A stretch of 64,000 nt of DNA from Sipunculus nudus (GCA_026874595.1 CM049310.1:432001-496000), one strand, 5' to 3'; counted from the first letter of the stretch, positions 25,637 through 39,310 are shown. The notes: generated by a model from the letters alone, not told the origin. A program made the numbers and translations.

Positions 25637-27619
25637 ATACAGATGTTCCGTGCGTGGTTACAAGGCATCAAGTTAGCTCTCGACATCCTCTATGGTATAC
25701 AGATGTTCCGTGGGTGGTGACAAGGCATCAAGTTAGCTCTGGACATCCTCTATGTTATACAGATGTTCCGTGCTTGGTGACAAGGCATCAAGTTAGCTCT
25801 GGACATCCTCTATGATATACAGATGTTCCGTGCGTGGTGACAAGGCAACAAGTTAGCTCTCGATATCCTCTATGGTATACAGATGTTCCGTGCGTGATGA
25901 CAAGGCATCAAGTTAGCTCTGGACATCCTCTATGGTATACAGATGTTCCGTGCGTGGTGACAAGGCAGCAAGTTAGGTCTGGACATCCTCTATGGTATAC
26001 AGATGTTCCGTGCTTGGTGACAAGGCATCAAGTTAGATTTCGACATCCTCTATGGTATACAGATGTTCCGTGCGTGGTGACAAGGCAACAAGTTAGCTCT
26101 CAATATCCTCTATGGTGTACAGATGTTCCGTGCGTGGTGACAAGGCATCAAGTTAGCTCTGGACATCCTCTATGGTATACAGATGTTCCGTGCGTGGTGA
26201 CAAGACATCAAGTTAGCTCTCGACATCCTCTATGGTATACAGATGTTCCGTGCGTGGTGACAAGGCAACAAGTTAGCGCTCGATATCCTCTATGGTATAC
26301 AGATGTTCCGTGCGTGGTGACAAGGCATCAAGTTAGCTCTGGACATCCTCTATGGTATACAGATGTTCCGTGCGTGGTGAGAAGGCATCAAGTTAGCTCT
26401 GGACATCCTCTATGGTATACAGATGTTCCGTGGGTGGTGACAAGGCATCAAGTTAGCTCTCGATATCCGCTATGGTATACAGATGTTCCGTGCGTGGTGA
26501 CAAGGCATCAAGTTAGCTCTGGACATCCTCTATGGTATACAGATGTTCCGTCCTTGGTGACAAGGCATCAAGTTAGCTCTGGACATCCTTTATGGTATAC
26601 AGATGTTCCGTGCGTGGTGACAAGGCAACAAGTTAGCTCTCGACATCCTCTATGGTGTACAGATGTTCCGTGCGTGGTGACAAGGCATCAAGTTAGCTCT
26701 CGACATCCTCTATGGTATACAGATGTTCCGTGCGTGGTGACAAGGCATCAAGTTAGCTCTCGACATCCTCTATGGTATACAGATGTTCCGTGCGTGGTGA
26801 CAAGGCAACAAGTAAGCTCTCGATATCCTCTATGGTATACAGATGTTCCGTGCGTGGTGACAAGGCATCAAGTTAGCTCTGGACATCCTCTATGGTATAC
26901 AGATGTTCCGTGCGTGGTGACAAGGCATCAAGTTAGCTCTGGACATCCTCTATGGTATACAGATGTTCCGTGCGTGGTGACAAGGTATCAAGTTAGCTCT
27001 GGACATCCTCTATGGTATACAGATGTTCCGTGCGTGGTGACAAGGCATCAAGGTAGCTCTGGACATCCTCTATGGTATACAGATGTTCCGTGCGTGGTGA
27101 CAAGGCAACAAGTTAGCTCTCGATATCCTCTATGGTATACAGATGTTCCGTGCGTGGTGACAAGGCATCAATTTAGCTCTGGACATCCTCTATGGTATAC
27201 AGATGTTCCGTGCTTGGTGACAAGGCATCAAGTTAGCTCTCGACATCCTATATGGTATACAGATGTCCCGTGCGTGGTGACAAGGCATCAAGTTAGCTCT
27301 GGACATCCTCTATGGTATACAGATGTTCCGGGCTTGGTGACAAGGCATCAAGTTAGCTCTCGACATCCTCTATGGTAGTATACAGATGTTCCGTGCGGGG
27401 TGACAAGGCATCAAGTTAGCTCTGGACATCCTCTATGGTATACAGATGTTCCGTGCGTGGTGACAAGGCATCAAGTTAGCTCTGGACATCCTCTATGGTA
27501 TACAGATGTTCCGTGCGTGGTGACAAGGCATCAAGTTAGCTCTGGACATCCTCTATGGTATACAGATGTTCCGTGCGTGGTGACAAGGCAACAAGTTAGC
27601 TCTCGATATCCTCTATGGT
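25637..27619. repeat. 1,983-bp HOR unit, single copy in the second large block
   Basis: Matches both tandem units upstream. It carries one private change (agtaagctct at 26,811, with agttagctct in the other two). Only one unit occurs here, which is why the second large block is shorter by 1,983 bp. It contains the gtagta at 27,375. Confidence 0.85.
27375..27380. repeat. gta duplication, class 1
   Basis: Counterpart of 18,846 at offset 8,529 and of 16,863 at offset 10,512. Confidence 0.95.
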
Positions 27620-27857
27620 ATACAGATGTTCCGTGCGTGGTGACAAGGCATCAATTTAGCTCTGGACATCCTCTATGGTATACAGATGTTCCGTGCTTGG
27701 TGACAAGGCATCAAGTTAGCTCTCGACATCCTCTATGGTATACAGATGTCCCGTGCGTGGTGACAAGGCATCAAGTTAGCTCTTGACATCCTCTATGGTA
27801 TACAGATGTTCCGTGCTTGGTGACAAGGCATCAAGTTAGCTATCGACATCCTCTATG

Positions 27858-27863
27858 GTAGTA
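27858..27863. repeat. gta duplication, class 2, last in the window
   Basis: Counterpart of 19,329 at offset 8,529. No further 63-bp monomer occurs in the remaining 36 kb. Confidence 0.95.
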
Positions 27864-28149
27864 TACAGATGTTCCGTGCGTGGTGACAAGGCATCAAGTT
27901 AGCTCTGGACATCCTCTATGGTATACAGATGTTCCGTGCGTGGTGACAAGGCATCAAGTTAGCTCTGGACATCCTCCATGGTATACAGATGTTCCGTGCG
28001 TGGTGACAAGGCATCAAGTTAGCTCTGGACATCCTCTATGGTATACAGATGTTCCATGCGTGGTGACAAGGCATCAAGTAAGCTCTGGACATCCTCTATG
28101 GTATACAGATGTTCCGTGCGTGGTTACAAGGCATCAAGTTAGCTCTCGA

Positions 28150-28809
28150 CATCCTCTATGGTATACAGATGTTCCGTGGGTGGTGACAAGGCATCAAGTT
28201 AGCTCTGGACATCCTCTATGTTATACAGATGTTCCGTGCTTGGTGACAAGGCATCAAGTTAGCTCTGGACATCCTCTATGATATACAGATGTTCCGTGCG
28301 TGGTGACAAGGCAACAAGTTAGCTCTCGATATCCTCTATGGTATACAGATGTTCCGTGCGTGATGACAAGGCATCAAGTTAGCTCTGGACATCCTCTATG
28401 GTATACAGATGTTCCGTGCGTGGTGACAAGGCAGCAAGTTAGGTCTGGACATCCTCTATGGTATACAGATGTTCCGTGCTTGGTGACAAGGCATCAAGTT
28501 AGATTTCGACATCCTCTATGGTATACAGATGTTCCGTGCGTGGTGACAAGGCAACAAGTTAGCTCTCGATATCCTCTATGGTGTACAGATGTTCCGTGCG
28601 TGGTGACAAGGCATCAAGTTAGCTCTGGACATCCTCTATGGTATACAGATGTTCCGTGCGTGGTGACAAGACATCAAGTTAGCTCTCGACATCCTCTATG
28701 GTATACAGATGTTCCGTGCGTGGTGAGAAGGCATCAAGTTAGCTCTGGACATCCTCTATGGTATACAGATGTTCCGTGGGTGGTGACAAGGCATCAAGTT
28801 AGCTCTCGA
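28150..28809. repeat. 660-bp sub-repeat, copy 2a
   Basis: Offset 8,529 from 19,621-20,280 and the same in all landmarks. Its presence in both large blocks shows that the 660-bp duplication came before the 8.5-kb one. Confidence 0.83.
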
Positions 28810-29469
28810 CATCCTCTATGGTATACAGATGTTCCGTGGGTGGTGACAAGGCATCAAGTTAGCTCTGGACATCCTCTATGTTATACAGATGTTCCGTGCT
28901 TGCTGACAAGGCATCAAGTTAGCTCTGGACATCCTCTATGATATACAGATGTTCCGTGCGTGGTGACAAGGCAACAAGTTAGCTCTCGATATCCTCTATG
29001 GTATACAGATGTTCCGTGCGTGATGACAAGGCATCAAGTTAGCTCTGGACATCCTCTATGGTATACAGATGTTCCGTGCGTGGTGACAAGGCAGCAAGTT
29101 AGGTCTGGACATCCTCTATGGTATACAGATGTTCCGTGCTTGGTGACAAGGCATCAAGTTAGATTTCGACATCCTCTATGGTATACAGATGTTCCGTGCG
29201 TGGTGACAAGGCAACAAGTTAGCTCTCGATATCCTCTATGGTGTACAGATGTTCCGTGCGTGGTGACAAGGCATCAAGTTAGCTCTGGACATCCTCTATG
29301 GTATACAGATGTTCCGTGCGTGGTGACAAGACATCAAGTTAGCTCTCGACATCCTCTATGGTATACAGATGTTCCGTGCGTGGTGAGAAGGCATCAAGTT
29401 AGCTCTGGACATCCTCTATGGTATACAGATGTTCCGTGGGTGGTAACAAGGCATCAAGTTAGCTCTCGA
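28810..29469. repeat. 660-bp sub-repeat, copy 2b
   Basis: Offset 8,529 from 20,281-20,940, including the ttgctgac variant at 28,900 and ggtaacaagg at 29,444. The long in-frame stretch without stops begins inside it, just after the tatgat stop at about 28,939-28,941. Confidence 0.83.
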
Positions 29470-29700
29470 TATCCGCTATGGTATACAGATGTTCCGTGCG
29501 TGGTGACAAGGCATCAAGTTAGCTCTGGACATCCTCTATGGTATACAGATGTTCCGTCCTTGGTGACAAGGCATCAAGTTAGCTCTGGACATCCTTTATG
29601 GTATACAGATGTTCCGTGCGTGGTGACAAGGCAACAAGTTAGCTCTCGACATCCTCTATGGTGTACAGATGTTCCGTGCGTGGTGACAAGGCATCAAGTT

Positions 29701-32040
29701 AGCTCTCGACATCCTCTATGGTATACAGATGTTCTGTGGGTGGTGACAAGGCATCAAGTTAGCTCTGGACATCCTCTATGGTATACAGATGTTCCGTGCG
29801 TGGTGACAAGGCAACAAGTTAGCTCTCGATATCCTCTATGGTATACAGATGTTCTGTGCGTGGTGACAAGGCATCAAGTCAGCTCTGGACATCCTCTAGG
29901 GTATACAGATGTTCCGTGCGTGGTGACAAGGCAACAAGTTAGTTCTGGACATCCTCTATGGTATACAGATGTTCCGTGCGTGGTGACAAGGCAACAAGTT
30001 AGATTTCGACATCCTCTATGGTATACAGATCTTCCTTGCGTGGTGACCAGGCAACAAGTTAGCTCTCTACATCCTCTATGGTATACAGATGTTCCGTGCG
30101 TGGTGACAAGGCATCAAGTTATCTCTGGACATCCTCTATGGTATACAGATGTTCCGTGCGTGGTGACAAGGCAGCAAGTTAGCTCTGGACATCCTCTATG
30201 GTATACAGATGTTCCGTGCTTGGTGACAAGGCATCAAGTTAGCTCTGGACATACTCTATGGTATACAGATGTTCCGTGCGTGGTGACAAGACATCAAGTT
30301 AGCTCTCGACATCCTCTATGGTATACAGATGTTCCGTGCGTGGTGACAAGGCAACAAGTTAGCGCTCGATATCCTCTATGGTATACAGATGTTCCGTGCG
30401 TGGTGACAAGGCATCAAGTTAGCTCTGGACATCCTCTATGGTATACAGATGTTCCGTGCGTGGTGACAAGGCATCAAGTTAGCTCTGGACATCCTCTATG
30501 GTATACAGATGTTCCGTGCTTGGTGACAAGGCATCAAGTTAGCTCTGGACATCCTCTATGGTATACAGATGTTCCGTGCGTGGTGACAAGACATCAAGTT
30601 AGCTCTCGACATCCTCTATGGTATACAGATGTTCCGTGCGTGGTGATAAGGCAACAAGTTAGCGCTCGATATCCTCTATGGTATACAGATGTTCCGTGCG
30701 TGGTGACAAGGCATCAAGTCAGCTCTCGATATCCGCTATGGTATACAGATGTTCCGTGCGTGGTGACAAGGCATCAAGTTAGCTCTGGACATCCTCTATG
30801 GTATACAGATGTTCCGTGCTTGGTGACAAGGCATCAAGTTAGCTCTGGACATCCTCTATGGTATACAGATGTTCCGTGCGTGGTGACAAGGCATCAAGTT
30901 AGCTCTCGACATCCTCTATGGTATACAGATGTTCCGTGCGTGGTGACAAGGCATCAAGTTAGCTCTCGACATCCTCTATGGTATACAGATGTTCCGTGCG
31001 TGGTGACAAGGCATCAAGTTAGCTCTGGACATCCTCTATGGTATACAGATGTTCCGTGGGTGGTGACAAGGCATCAAGTTAGCTCTCGATATCCGCTATG
31101 GTATACAGATGTTCCGTGCGTGGTGACAAGACAACAAGTTAGCGCTCGATATCCTCTATGGTATACAGATGTTCCGTGCGTGGTGACAAGGCATCAAGTT
31201 AGCTCTGGACATCCTCTATGGTATACAGATGTTCCGTGCGTGGTGAGAAGGCATCAAGTTAGCTCTGGACATCCTCTATGGTATACAGATGTTCCGTGGG
31301 TGGTGACAAGGCATCAAGTTAGCTCTCGATATCCGCTATGGTATACAGATGTTCCGTGCGTGGTGACAAGGCATCAAGTTAGCTCTGGACATCCTCTATG
31401 GTATACAGATGTTCCGTCCTTGGTGACAAGGCATCAAGTTAGCTCTGGACATCCTTTATGGTATACAGATGTTCCGTGCGTGGTGACAAGGCAACAAGTT
31501 AGCTCTCGACATCCTCTATGGTGTACAGATGTTCCGTGCGTGGTGACAAGGCATCAAGTTAGCTCTGGACATCCTCTATGGTATACAGATGTTCCGTGCG
31601 TGGTGACAAGGCATCAAGTTAGCTCTCGACATCCTCTATGGTATACAGATGTTCCGTGCGTGGTGACAAGGCAACAAGTTAGCTCTCGATATCCTCTATG
31701 GTATACAGATGTTCCGTGCGTGGTGACAAGGCATCAAGTTAGCTCTGGACATCCTCTATGGTATACAGATGTTCCGTGCGTGGTGACAAGGCATCAAGTT
31801 AGCTCTGGACATCCTCTATGGTATACAGATGTTCCGTGCGTGGTGACAAGGTATCAAGTTAGCTCTGGACATCCTCTATGGTATACAGATGTTCCGTGCG
31901 TGGTGACAAGGCATCAAGTTACCTCTGGACATCCTCTATGGTATACAGATGTTCCGTGCGTCGTTACAAGGCATCAAGTTAGCTCTCGACATCCTCTATG
32001 GTATACAGATGTTCTGTGGGTGGTGACAAGGCATCAAGTT
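29701..32040. repeat. 3-kb HOR, copy 1
   Basis: Matches 32,761-35,040: offset 3,060 up to about 30,540, then 3,000, because the second copy lacks one aagacatc monomer. Shared rare words are ttatctctgg (30,119/33,179), catactct (30,250/33,310), ggtgataagg (30,645/33,645) and agacaacaag (31,130/34,130). Confidence 0.8.
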
Positions 32041-32760
32041 AGCTCTGGACATCCTCTATGGTATACAGATGTTCCGTGGGTGGTGACAAGGCATCAAGTT
32101 AGCTCTCGATATCCGCTATGGTATACAGATGTTCCGTGCGTGGTGACAAGGCATCAAGTTAGCTCTGGACATCCTCTATGGTATACAGATGTTCCGTCCT
32201 TGGTGACAAGGCATCAAGTTAGCTCTGGACATCCTTTATGGTATACAGATGTTCCGTGCGTGGTGACAAGGCAACAAGTTAGCTCTCGACATCCTCTATG
32301 GTGTACAGATGTTCCGTGCGTGGTGACAAGGCATCAAGTTAGCTCTCGACATCCTCTATGGTATACAGATGTTCCGTGCGTGGTGACAAGGCATCAAGTT
32401 AGCTCTCGACATCCTCTATGGTATACAGATGTTCCGTGCGTGGTGACAAGGCAACAAGTTAGCTCTCGATATCCTCTATGGTATACAGATGTTCCGTGCG
32501 TGGTGACAAGGCATCAAGTTAGCTCTGGACATCCTCTATGGTATACAGATGTTCCGTGCGTGGTGACAAGGCATCAAGTTAGCTCTGGACATCCTCTATG
32601 GTATACAGATGTTCCGTGCGTGGTGACAAGGTATCAAGTTAGCTCTGGACATCCTCTATGGTATACAGATGTTCCGTGCGTGGTGACAAGGCATCAAGGT
32701 AGCTCTGGACATCCTCTATGGTATACAGATGTTCCGTGCGTGGTTACAAGGCATCAAGTT

Positions 32761-35040
32761 AGCTCTCGACATCCTCTATGGTATACAGATGTTCTGTGGG
32801 TGGTGACAAGGCATCAAGTTAGCTCTGGACATCCTCTATGGTATACAGATGTTCCGTGCGTGGTGACAAGGCAACAAGTTAGCTCTCGATATCCTCTATG
32901 GTATACAGATGTTCTGTGCGTGGTGACAAGGCATCAAGTCAGCTCTGGACATCCTCTAGGGTATACAGATGTTCCGTGCGTGGTGACAAGGCAACAAGTT
33001 AGTTCTGGACATCCTCTATGGTATACAGATGTTCCGTGCGTGGTGACAAGGCAACAAGTTAGATTTCGACATCCTCTATGGTATACAGATGTTCCTTGCG
33101 TGGTGACCAGGCAACAAGTTAGCTCTCTACATCCTCTATGGTATACAGATGTTCCGTGCGTGGTGACAAGGCATCAAGTTATCTCTGGACATCCTCTATG
33201 GTATACAGATGTTCCGTGCGTGGTGACAAGGCAGCAAGTTAGCTCTGGACATCCTCTATGGTATACAGATGTTCCGTGCTTGGTGACAAGGCATCAAGTT
33301 AGCTCTGGACATACTCTATGGTATACAGATGTTCCGTGCGTGGTGACAAGACATCAAGTTAGCTCTCGACATCCTCTATGGTATACAGATGTTCCGTGCG
33401 TGGTGACAAGGCAACAAGTTAGCGCTCGATATCCTCTATGGTATACAGATGTTCCGTGCGTGGTGACAAGGCATCAAGTTAGCTCTGGACATCCTCTATG
33501 GTATACAGATGTTCCGTGCGTGGTGACAAGGCATCAAGTTAGCTCTGGACATCCTCTATGGTATACAGATGTTCCGTGCTTGGTGACAAGGCATCAAGTT
33601 AGCTCTGGACATCCTCTATGGTATACAGATGTTCCGTGCGTGGTGATAAGGCAACAAGTTAGCGCTCGATATCCTCTATGGTATACAGATGTTCCGTGCG
33701 TGGTGACAAGGCATCAAGTTAGCTCTCGATATCCGCTATGGTATACGGATGTTCCGTGCGTGGTGACAAGGCATCAAGTTAGCTCTGGACATCCTCTATG
33801 GTATACAGATGTTCCGTGCTTGGTGACAAGGCATCAAGTTAGCTCTGGACATCCTCTATGGTATACAGATGTTCCGTGCGTGGTGACAAGGCATCAAGTT
33901 AGCTCTCGACATCCTCTATGGTATACAGATGTTCCGTGCGTGGTGACAAGGCATCAAGTTAGCTCTCGACATCCTCTATGGAATACAGATGTTCCGTGCG
34001 TGGTGACAAGGCATCAAGTTAGCTCTGGACATCCTCTATGGTATACAGATGTTCCGTGGGTGGTGACAAGGCATCAAGTTAGCTCTCGATATCCGCTATG
34101 GTATACAGATGTTCCGTGCGTGGTGACAAGACAACAAGTTAGCGCTCGATATCCTCTATGGTATACAGATGTTCCGTGCGTGGTGACAAGGCATCAAGTT
34201 AGCTCTGGACATCCTCTATGGTATACAGATGTTCCGGGCGTGGTGAGAAGGCATCAAGTTAGCTCTGGACATCCTCTATGGTATACAGATGTTCCGTGGG
34301 TGGTGACAAGGCATCAAGTTAGCTCTCGATATCCGCTATGGTATACAGATGTTCCGTGCGTGGTGACAAGGCATCAAGTTAGCTCTGGACATCCTCTATG
34401 GTATACAGATGTTCCGTCCTTGGTGACAAGGCATCATGTTAGCTCTGGACATCCTTTATGGTATACAGATGTTCCGTGCGTGGTGACAAGGCAACAAGTT
34501 AGCTCTCGACATCCTCTATGGTGTACAGATGTTCCGTGCGTGGTGACAAGGCATCAAGTTAGCTCTGGACATCCTCTATGGTATACAGATGTTCCGTGCG
34601 TGGTGACAAGGCATCAAGTTAGCTCTCGACATCCTCTATGGTATACAGATGTTCCGTGCGTGGTGACAAGGCAACAAGTTAGCTCTCGATATCCTCTATG
34701 GTATACAGATGTTCCGTGCGTGGTGACAAGGCATCAAGTTAGCTCTGGACATCCTCTATGGTATACAGATGTTCCGTGCGTGGTGACAAGGCATCAAGTT
34801 AGCTCTGGACATCCTCTATGGTATACAGATGTTCCGTGCGTGGTGACAAGGTATCAAGTTAGCTCTGGACATCCTCTATGGTATACAGATGTTCCGTGCG
34901 TGGTGACAAGGCATCAAGTTAGCTCTGGACATCCTCTATGGTATACAGATGTTCCGTGCGTGGTTACAAGGCATCAAGTTAGCTCTCGACATCCTCTATG
35001 GTATACAGATGTTCTGTGGGTGGTGACAAGGCATCAAGTT
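32761..35040. repeat. 3-kb HOR, copy 2 with one monomer lost
   Basis: Private changes include gaatacag (33,981), tatacggatg (33,743), catcatgtt (34,433) and ttccgggcgtgg (34,232). The missing monomer lies between 33,601 and 33,660 when compared with 30,541-30,660. Confidence 0.8.
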
Positions 35041-36180
35041 AGCTCTGGACATCCTCTATGGTATACAGATGTTCCGTGCGTGGTGACAAGGCAACAAGTT
35101 AGCTCTCGATATCCTCTATGGTATACAGATGTTCTGTGCGTGGTGACAAGGCATCAAGTCAGCTCTGGACATCCTCTAGGGTATACAGATGTTCCGTGCG
35201 TGGTGACAAGGCAACAAGTTAGTTCTGGACATCCTCTATGGTATACAGATGTTCCGTGCGTGGTGACAAGGCAACAAGTTAGATTTCGACATCCTCTATG
35301 GTATACAGATGTTCCGTGCGTGGTGACCAGGCAACAAGTTAGCTCTCGACATCCTCTATGGTATACAGATGTTCCGTGCGTGGTGACAAGGCATCAAGTT
35401 AGCTCTGGACATCCTCTATGGTATACAGATGTTCCGTGCGTGGTGACAAGGCAGCAAGTTAGCTCTGGACATCCTCTATGGTATACAGATGTTCCGTGCT
35501 TGGTGACAAGGCATCAAGTTAGCTCTGGACATCCTCTATGGTATACAGATGTTCCGTGCGTGGTGACAAGACATCAAGTTAGCTCTCGACATCCTCTATG
35601 GTATACAGATGTTCCGTGCGTGGTGACAAGGCAACAAGTTAGCGCTCGATATCCTCTATGGTATACAGATGTTCCGTGCGTGGTGACAAGGCATCAAGTT
35701 AGCTCTGGACATCCTCTATGGTATACAGATGTTCCGTGCGTGGTGACAAGGCATCAAGTTAGCTCTGGACATCCTCTATGGTATACAGATGTTCCGTGCT
35801 TGGTGACAAGGCATCAAGTTAGCTCTGGACATCCTCTATGGTATACAGATGTTCCGTGCGTGGTGACAAGACATCAAGTTAGCTCTCGACATCCTCTATG
35901 GTATACAGATGTTCCGTGCGTGGTGACAAGGCAACAAGTTAGCGCTCGATATCCTCTATGGTATACAGATGTTCCGTGCGTGGTGACAAGGCATCAAGTT
36001 AGCTCTCGATATCCGCTATGGTATACAGATGTTCCGTGCGTGGTGACAAGGCATCAAGTTAGCTCTGGACATCCTCTATGGTATACAGATGTTCCGTGCT
36101 TGGTGACAAGGCATCAAGTTAGCTCTGGACATCCTCTATGGTATACAGATGTTCCGTGCGTGGTGACAAGGCAACAAGTT

Positions 36181-39100
36181 AGCTCTCGATATCCTCTATG
36201 GTGTACAGATGTTCCGTGCGTGGTTACAAGGCATCAAGTTAGCTCTCGACATCCTCTATGGTATACAGATGTTCTGTGGGTGGTGACAAGGCATCAAGTT
36301 AGCTCTGGACATCCTCTATGGTATAAAGATGTTCCGTGCGTGGTGACAAGGCAACAAGTTAGCTCTCGATATCCTCTATGGTATACAGATGTTCTGTGCG
36401 TGGTGACAAGGCATCAAGTCAGCTCTGGACATCCTCTAGGGTATACAGATGTTCCGTGCGTGGTGACAAGGCAACAAGTTAGTTCTGGACATCCTCTATG
36501 GTATACAGATGTTCCGTGCGTGGTGACAAGGCAACAAGTTAGATTTCGACATCCTCTATGGTATACAGATGTTCCGTGCGTGGTGACCAGGCAACAAGTT
36601 AGCTCTCGACATCCTCTATGGTATACAGATGTTCCGTGCGTGGTGACAAGGCATCAAGTTAGCTCTGGACATCCTCTATGGTATACAGATGTTCCGTGCG
36701 TGGTGACAAGGCAGCAAGTTAGCTCTGGACATCCTCTATGGTATACAGATGTTCCGTGCTTGGTGACAAGGCATCAAGTTAGCTCTGGACATTCTCTATG
36801 GTATACAGATGTTCCGTGCGTGGTGACAAGACATCAAGTTAGCTCTCGACATCCTCTATGGTATACAGATGTTCCGTGCGTGGTGACAAGGCAACAAGTT
36901 AGCGCTCGATATCCTCTATGGTATACAGATGTTCCGTGCGTGGTGACAAGGCATCAAGTTAGCTCTCGACATCCTCTATGGTATACAGATGTTCCGTGCG
37001 TGGTGACAAGGCATCAAGTTAGCTCTGGACATCCTCTATGGTATACAGATGTTCCGTGGGTGGTGACAATGCATCAAGTTAGCTCTCGATATCCGCTATG
37101 GTATACAGATGTTCCGTGCGTGGTGACAAGGCATCAAGTTAGCTCTGGACATCCTCTATGGTATACAGATGTTCCGTGCTTGGTGACAAGGCATCAAGTT
37201 AGCTCTGGACATCCTCTATGGTATACAGATGTTCCGTGCGTGGTGACAAGGCAACAAGTTAGCTCTCGATATCCTCTATGGTGTACAGATGTTCCGTGCG
37301 TGGTGACAAGGCATCAAGTTAGCTCTCGACATCCTCTATGGTATACAGATGTTCCGTGCGTGGTGACAAGGCATCAAGTTAGCTCTCGACATCCTCTATG
37401 GTATACAGATGTTCCGTGCGTGGTGACAAGGCAACAAGTTAGCTCTCGATATCCTCTATGGTATACAGATGTTCCGTGCGTGGTGACAAGGCATCAAGTT
37501 AGCTCTGGACATCCTCTATGGTATACAGATGTTCCGTGCGTGGTGACAAGGCATCAAGTTAGCTCTGGACATCCTCTATGGTATACAGATGTTCCGTGCG
37601 TGGTGACAAGGCAACAAGTTAGCTCTCGATATCCTCTATGGTATACAGATGTTCTGTGCGTGGTGACAAGGCATCAAGTCAGCTCTGGACATCCTCTAGG
37701 GTATACAGATGTTCCGTGCGTGGTGACAAGGCAACAAGTTAGCTCTGGACATCCTCTATGGTATACAGATGTTCCGTGCGTGGTGACAAGGCAACAAGTT
37801 AGATTTCGACATCCTCTATGGTATACAGATGTTCCGTGCGTGGTGACCAGGCAACAGGTTAGCTCTGGACATCCTCTATGGTATACAGATGTTCCGTGCG
37901 TGGTGAGAAGGCATCAAGTTAGCTCTGGACATCCTCTATGGTATACAGATGTTCCGTGGTTGGTGACAAGGCAGCAAGTTAGCTCTGGACATCCTCTATG
38001 GTATACAGATGTTCCGTGCTTGGTGACAAGGCATCAAGTTAGCTCTGGACATCCTCTATGGTATACAGATGTTCCGTGCGTGGTGACAAGACATCAAGTT
38101 AGCTCTCGACATCCTCTATGGTATACAGATGTTCCGTGCGTGGTGACAAGGCAACAAGTTAGCGCTCGATATCCTCTATGGTATACAGATGTTCCGTGCG
38201 TGGTGACAAGGCATCAAGTTAGCTCTGGACATCCTCTATGGTATACAGATGTTCCGTGCGTGGTGACAAGGCATCAAGTTAGCTCTGGACATCCTCTATG
38301 GTATACAGATGTTCCGTGCTTGGTGACAAGGCATCAAGTTAGCTCTGGACATCCTCTATGGTATACAGATGTTCCGTGCGTGGTGACAAGACATCAAGTT
38401 AGCTCTCGACATCCTCTATGGTATACAGATGTTCCGTGCGTGGTGACAAGGCAACAAGTTAGCGCTCGATATCCTCTATGGTATACAGATGTTCCGTGCG
38501 TGGTGACAAGGCATCAAGTTAGCTCTCGATATCCGCTATGGTATACAGATGTTCCGTGCGTGGTGACAAGGCATCAAGTTAGCTCTGGACATCCTCTATG
38601 GTATACAGATGTTCCGTGCTTGGTGACAAGGCATCAAGTTAGCTCTGGACATCCTCTATGGTATACAGATGTTCCGTGCGTGGTGACAAGGCAACAAGTT
38701 AGCTCTCGATATCCTCTATGGTGTACAGATGTTCCGTGCATGGTGACAAGGCATCAAGTTAGCTCTCGACATCCTCTATGGTATACAGATGTTCCGTGCG
38801 TGGTGACAAGGCATCAAGTTAGCTCTCGACATCCTCTATGGTATACAGATGTTCCGTGCGTGGTGACAAGGCATCAAGTTAGCTCTGGACATCCTCTATG
38901 GTATACAGATGTTCCGTGGGTGGTGACAAGGCATCAAGTTAGCTCTCGATATCCGATATGGTATACAGATGTTCCGTGCGTGGTGACAAGACAACAAGTT
39001 AGCGCTCGATATCCTCTATGGTATACAGATGTTCCGTGCGTGGTGACAAGGCATCAAGTTAGCTCTGGACATCCTCTATGGTATACAGATGTTCCGTGCG

Positions 39101-39310
39101 TGGTGAGAAGGCATCAAGTTAGCTCTGGACATCCTCTATGGTATACAGATGTTCCGTGGTTGGTGACAAGGCATCAAGTTAGCTCTCGATATCCGCTATG
39201 GTATACAGATGTTCCGTGCGTGGTGACAAGGCATCAAGTTAGCTCTGGACATCCTCTATGGTATACAGATGTTCTTTCCTTGGTGACAAGGCATCAAGTT
39301 AGCTCTGGAC
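36181..39310. repeat. 4-kb HOR family, copy 1
   Basis: Landmarks: ggttacaagg, gttctgtggg, gtataaagat (36,321), ctagggta, agatttcg, gaccagg, cattctct (36,790), acaatgcatc (37,067), gcaacaggtt (37,851), gtgagaagg, gtggttgg (37,957), gcatgg (38,739), atccgatatgg (38,951), gttctttcct (39,271). It is repeated at offsets 3,960 and 8,220. Confidence 0.85.

Larger units (their letters stand above)
1..27863. repeat. Left zone: subarray carrying the 63-bp gta variant
   Basis: Defined by the thirteen 63-bp monomers between 283 and 27,863; none occurs to the right. Other variants common here are gtgatgac (for example 906, 4,812, 8,047), ttaggtctgg (4,891 region, 15,462 region), tatgatat and tatagtgt. 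It contains the 1,920-bp and 1,983-bp HOR duplications and the first copy of the 8.5/10.5-kb block. The only other length change is a 1-bp deletion near 5,895. The right limit is set by indel content only, because the 8.5-kb duplication crosses it. Confidence 0.85.
24500..33030. repeat. Large block, copy 2 (8.5 kb, one 1,983-bp sub-unit)
   Basis: Direct repeat of 13,990-24,500. Rare shared marks include agatattcc (14,467 and 24,979), gatgtaccg (14,707 and 25,219), ttgctgac (20,371 and 28,900), cagatcttcc (21,498 and 30,027), catactct (21,721 and 30,250), ggtgataagg (22,116 and 30,645) and agacaaca (22,600 and 31,129). Differences found: t20,967/g29,496; g21,178/c29,707; a23,149/g31,678; a26,814 against t18,285; c31,962 against g23,433. 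Confidence 0.88.

Noticed and set aside
283-27863. gta duplications as target-site duplications of a mobile element
   Set aside because: All are at the same monomer position, are simple tandem copies of adjacent bases, and have no insert between them. Copying of one slippage event explains them.
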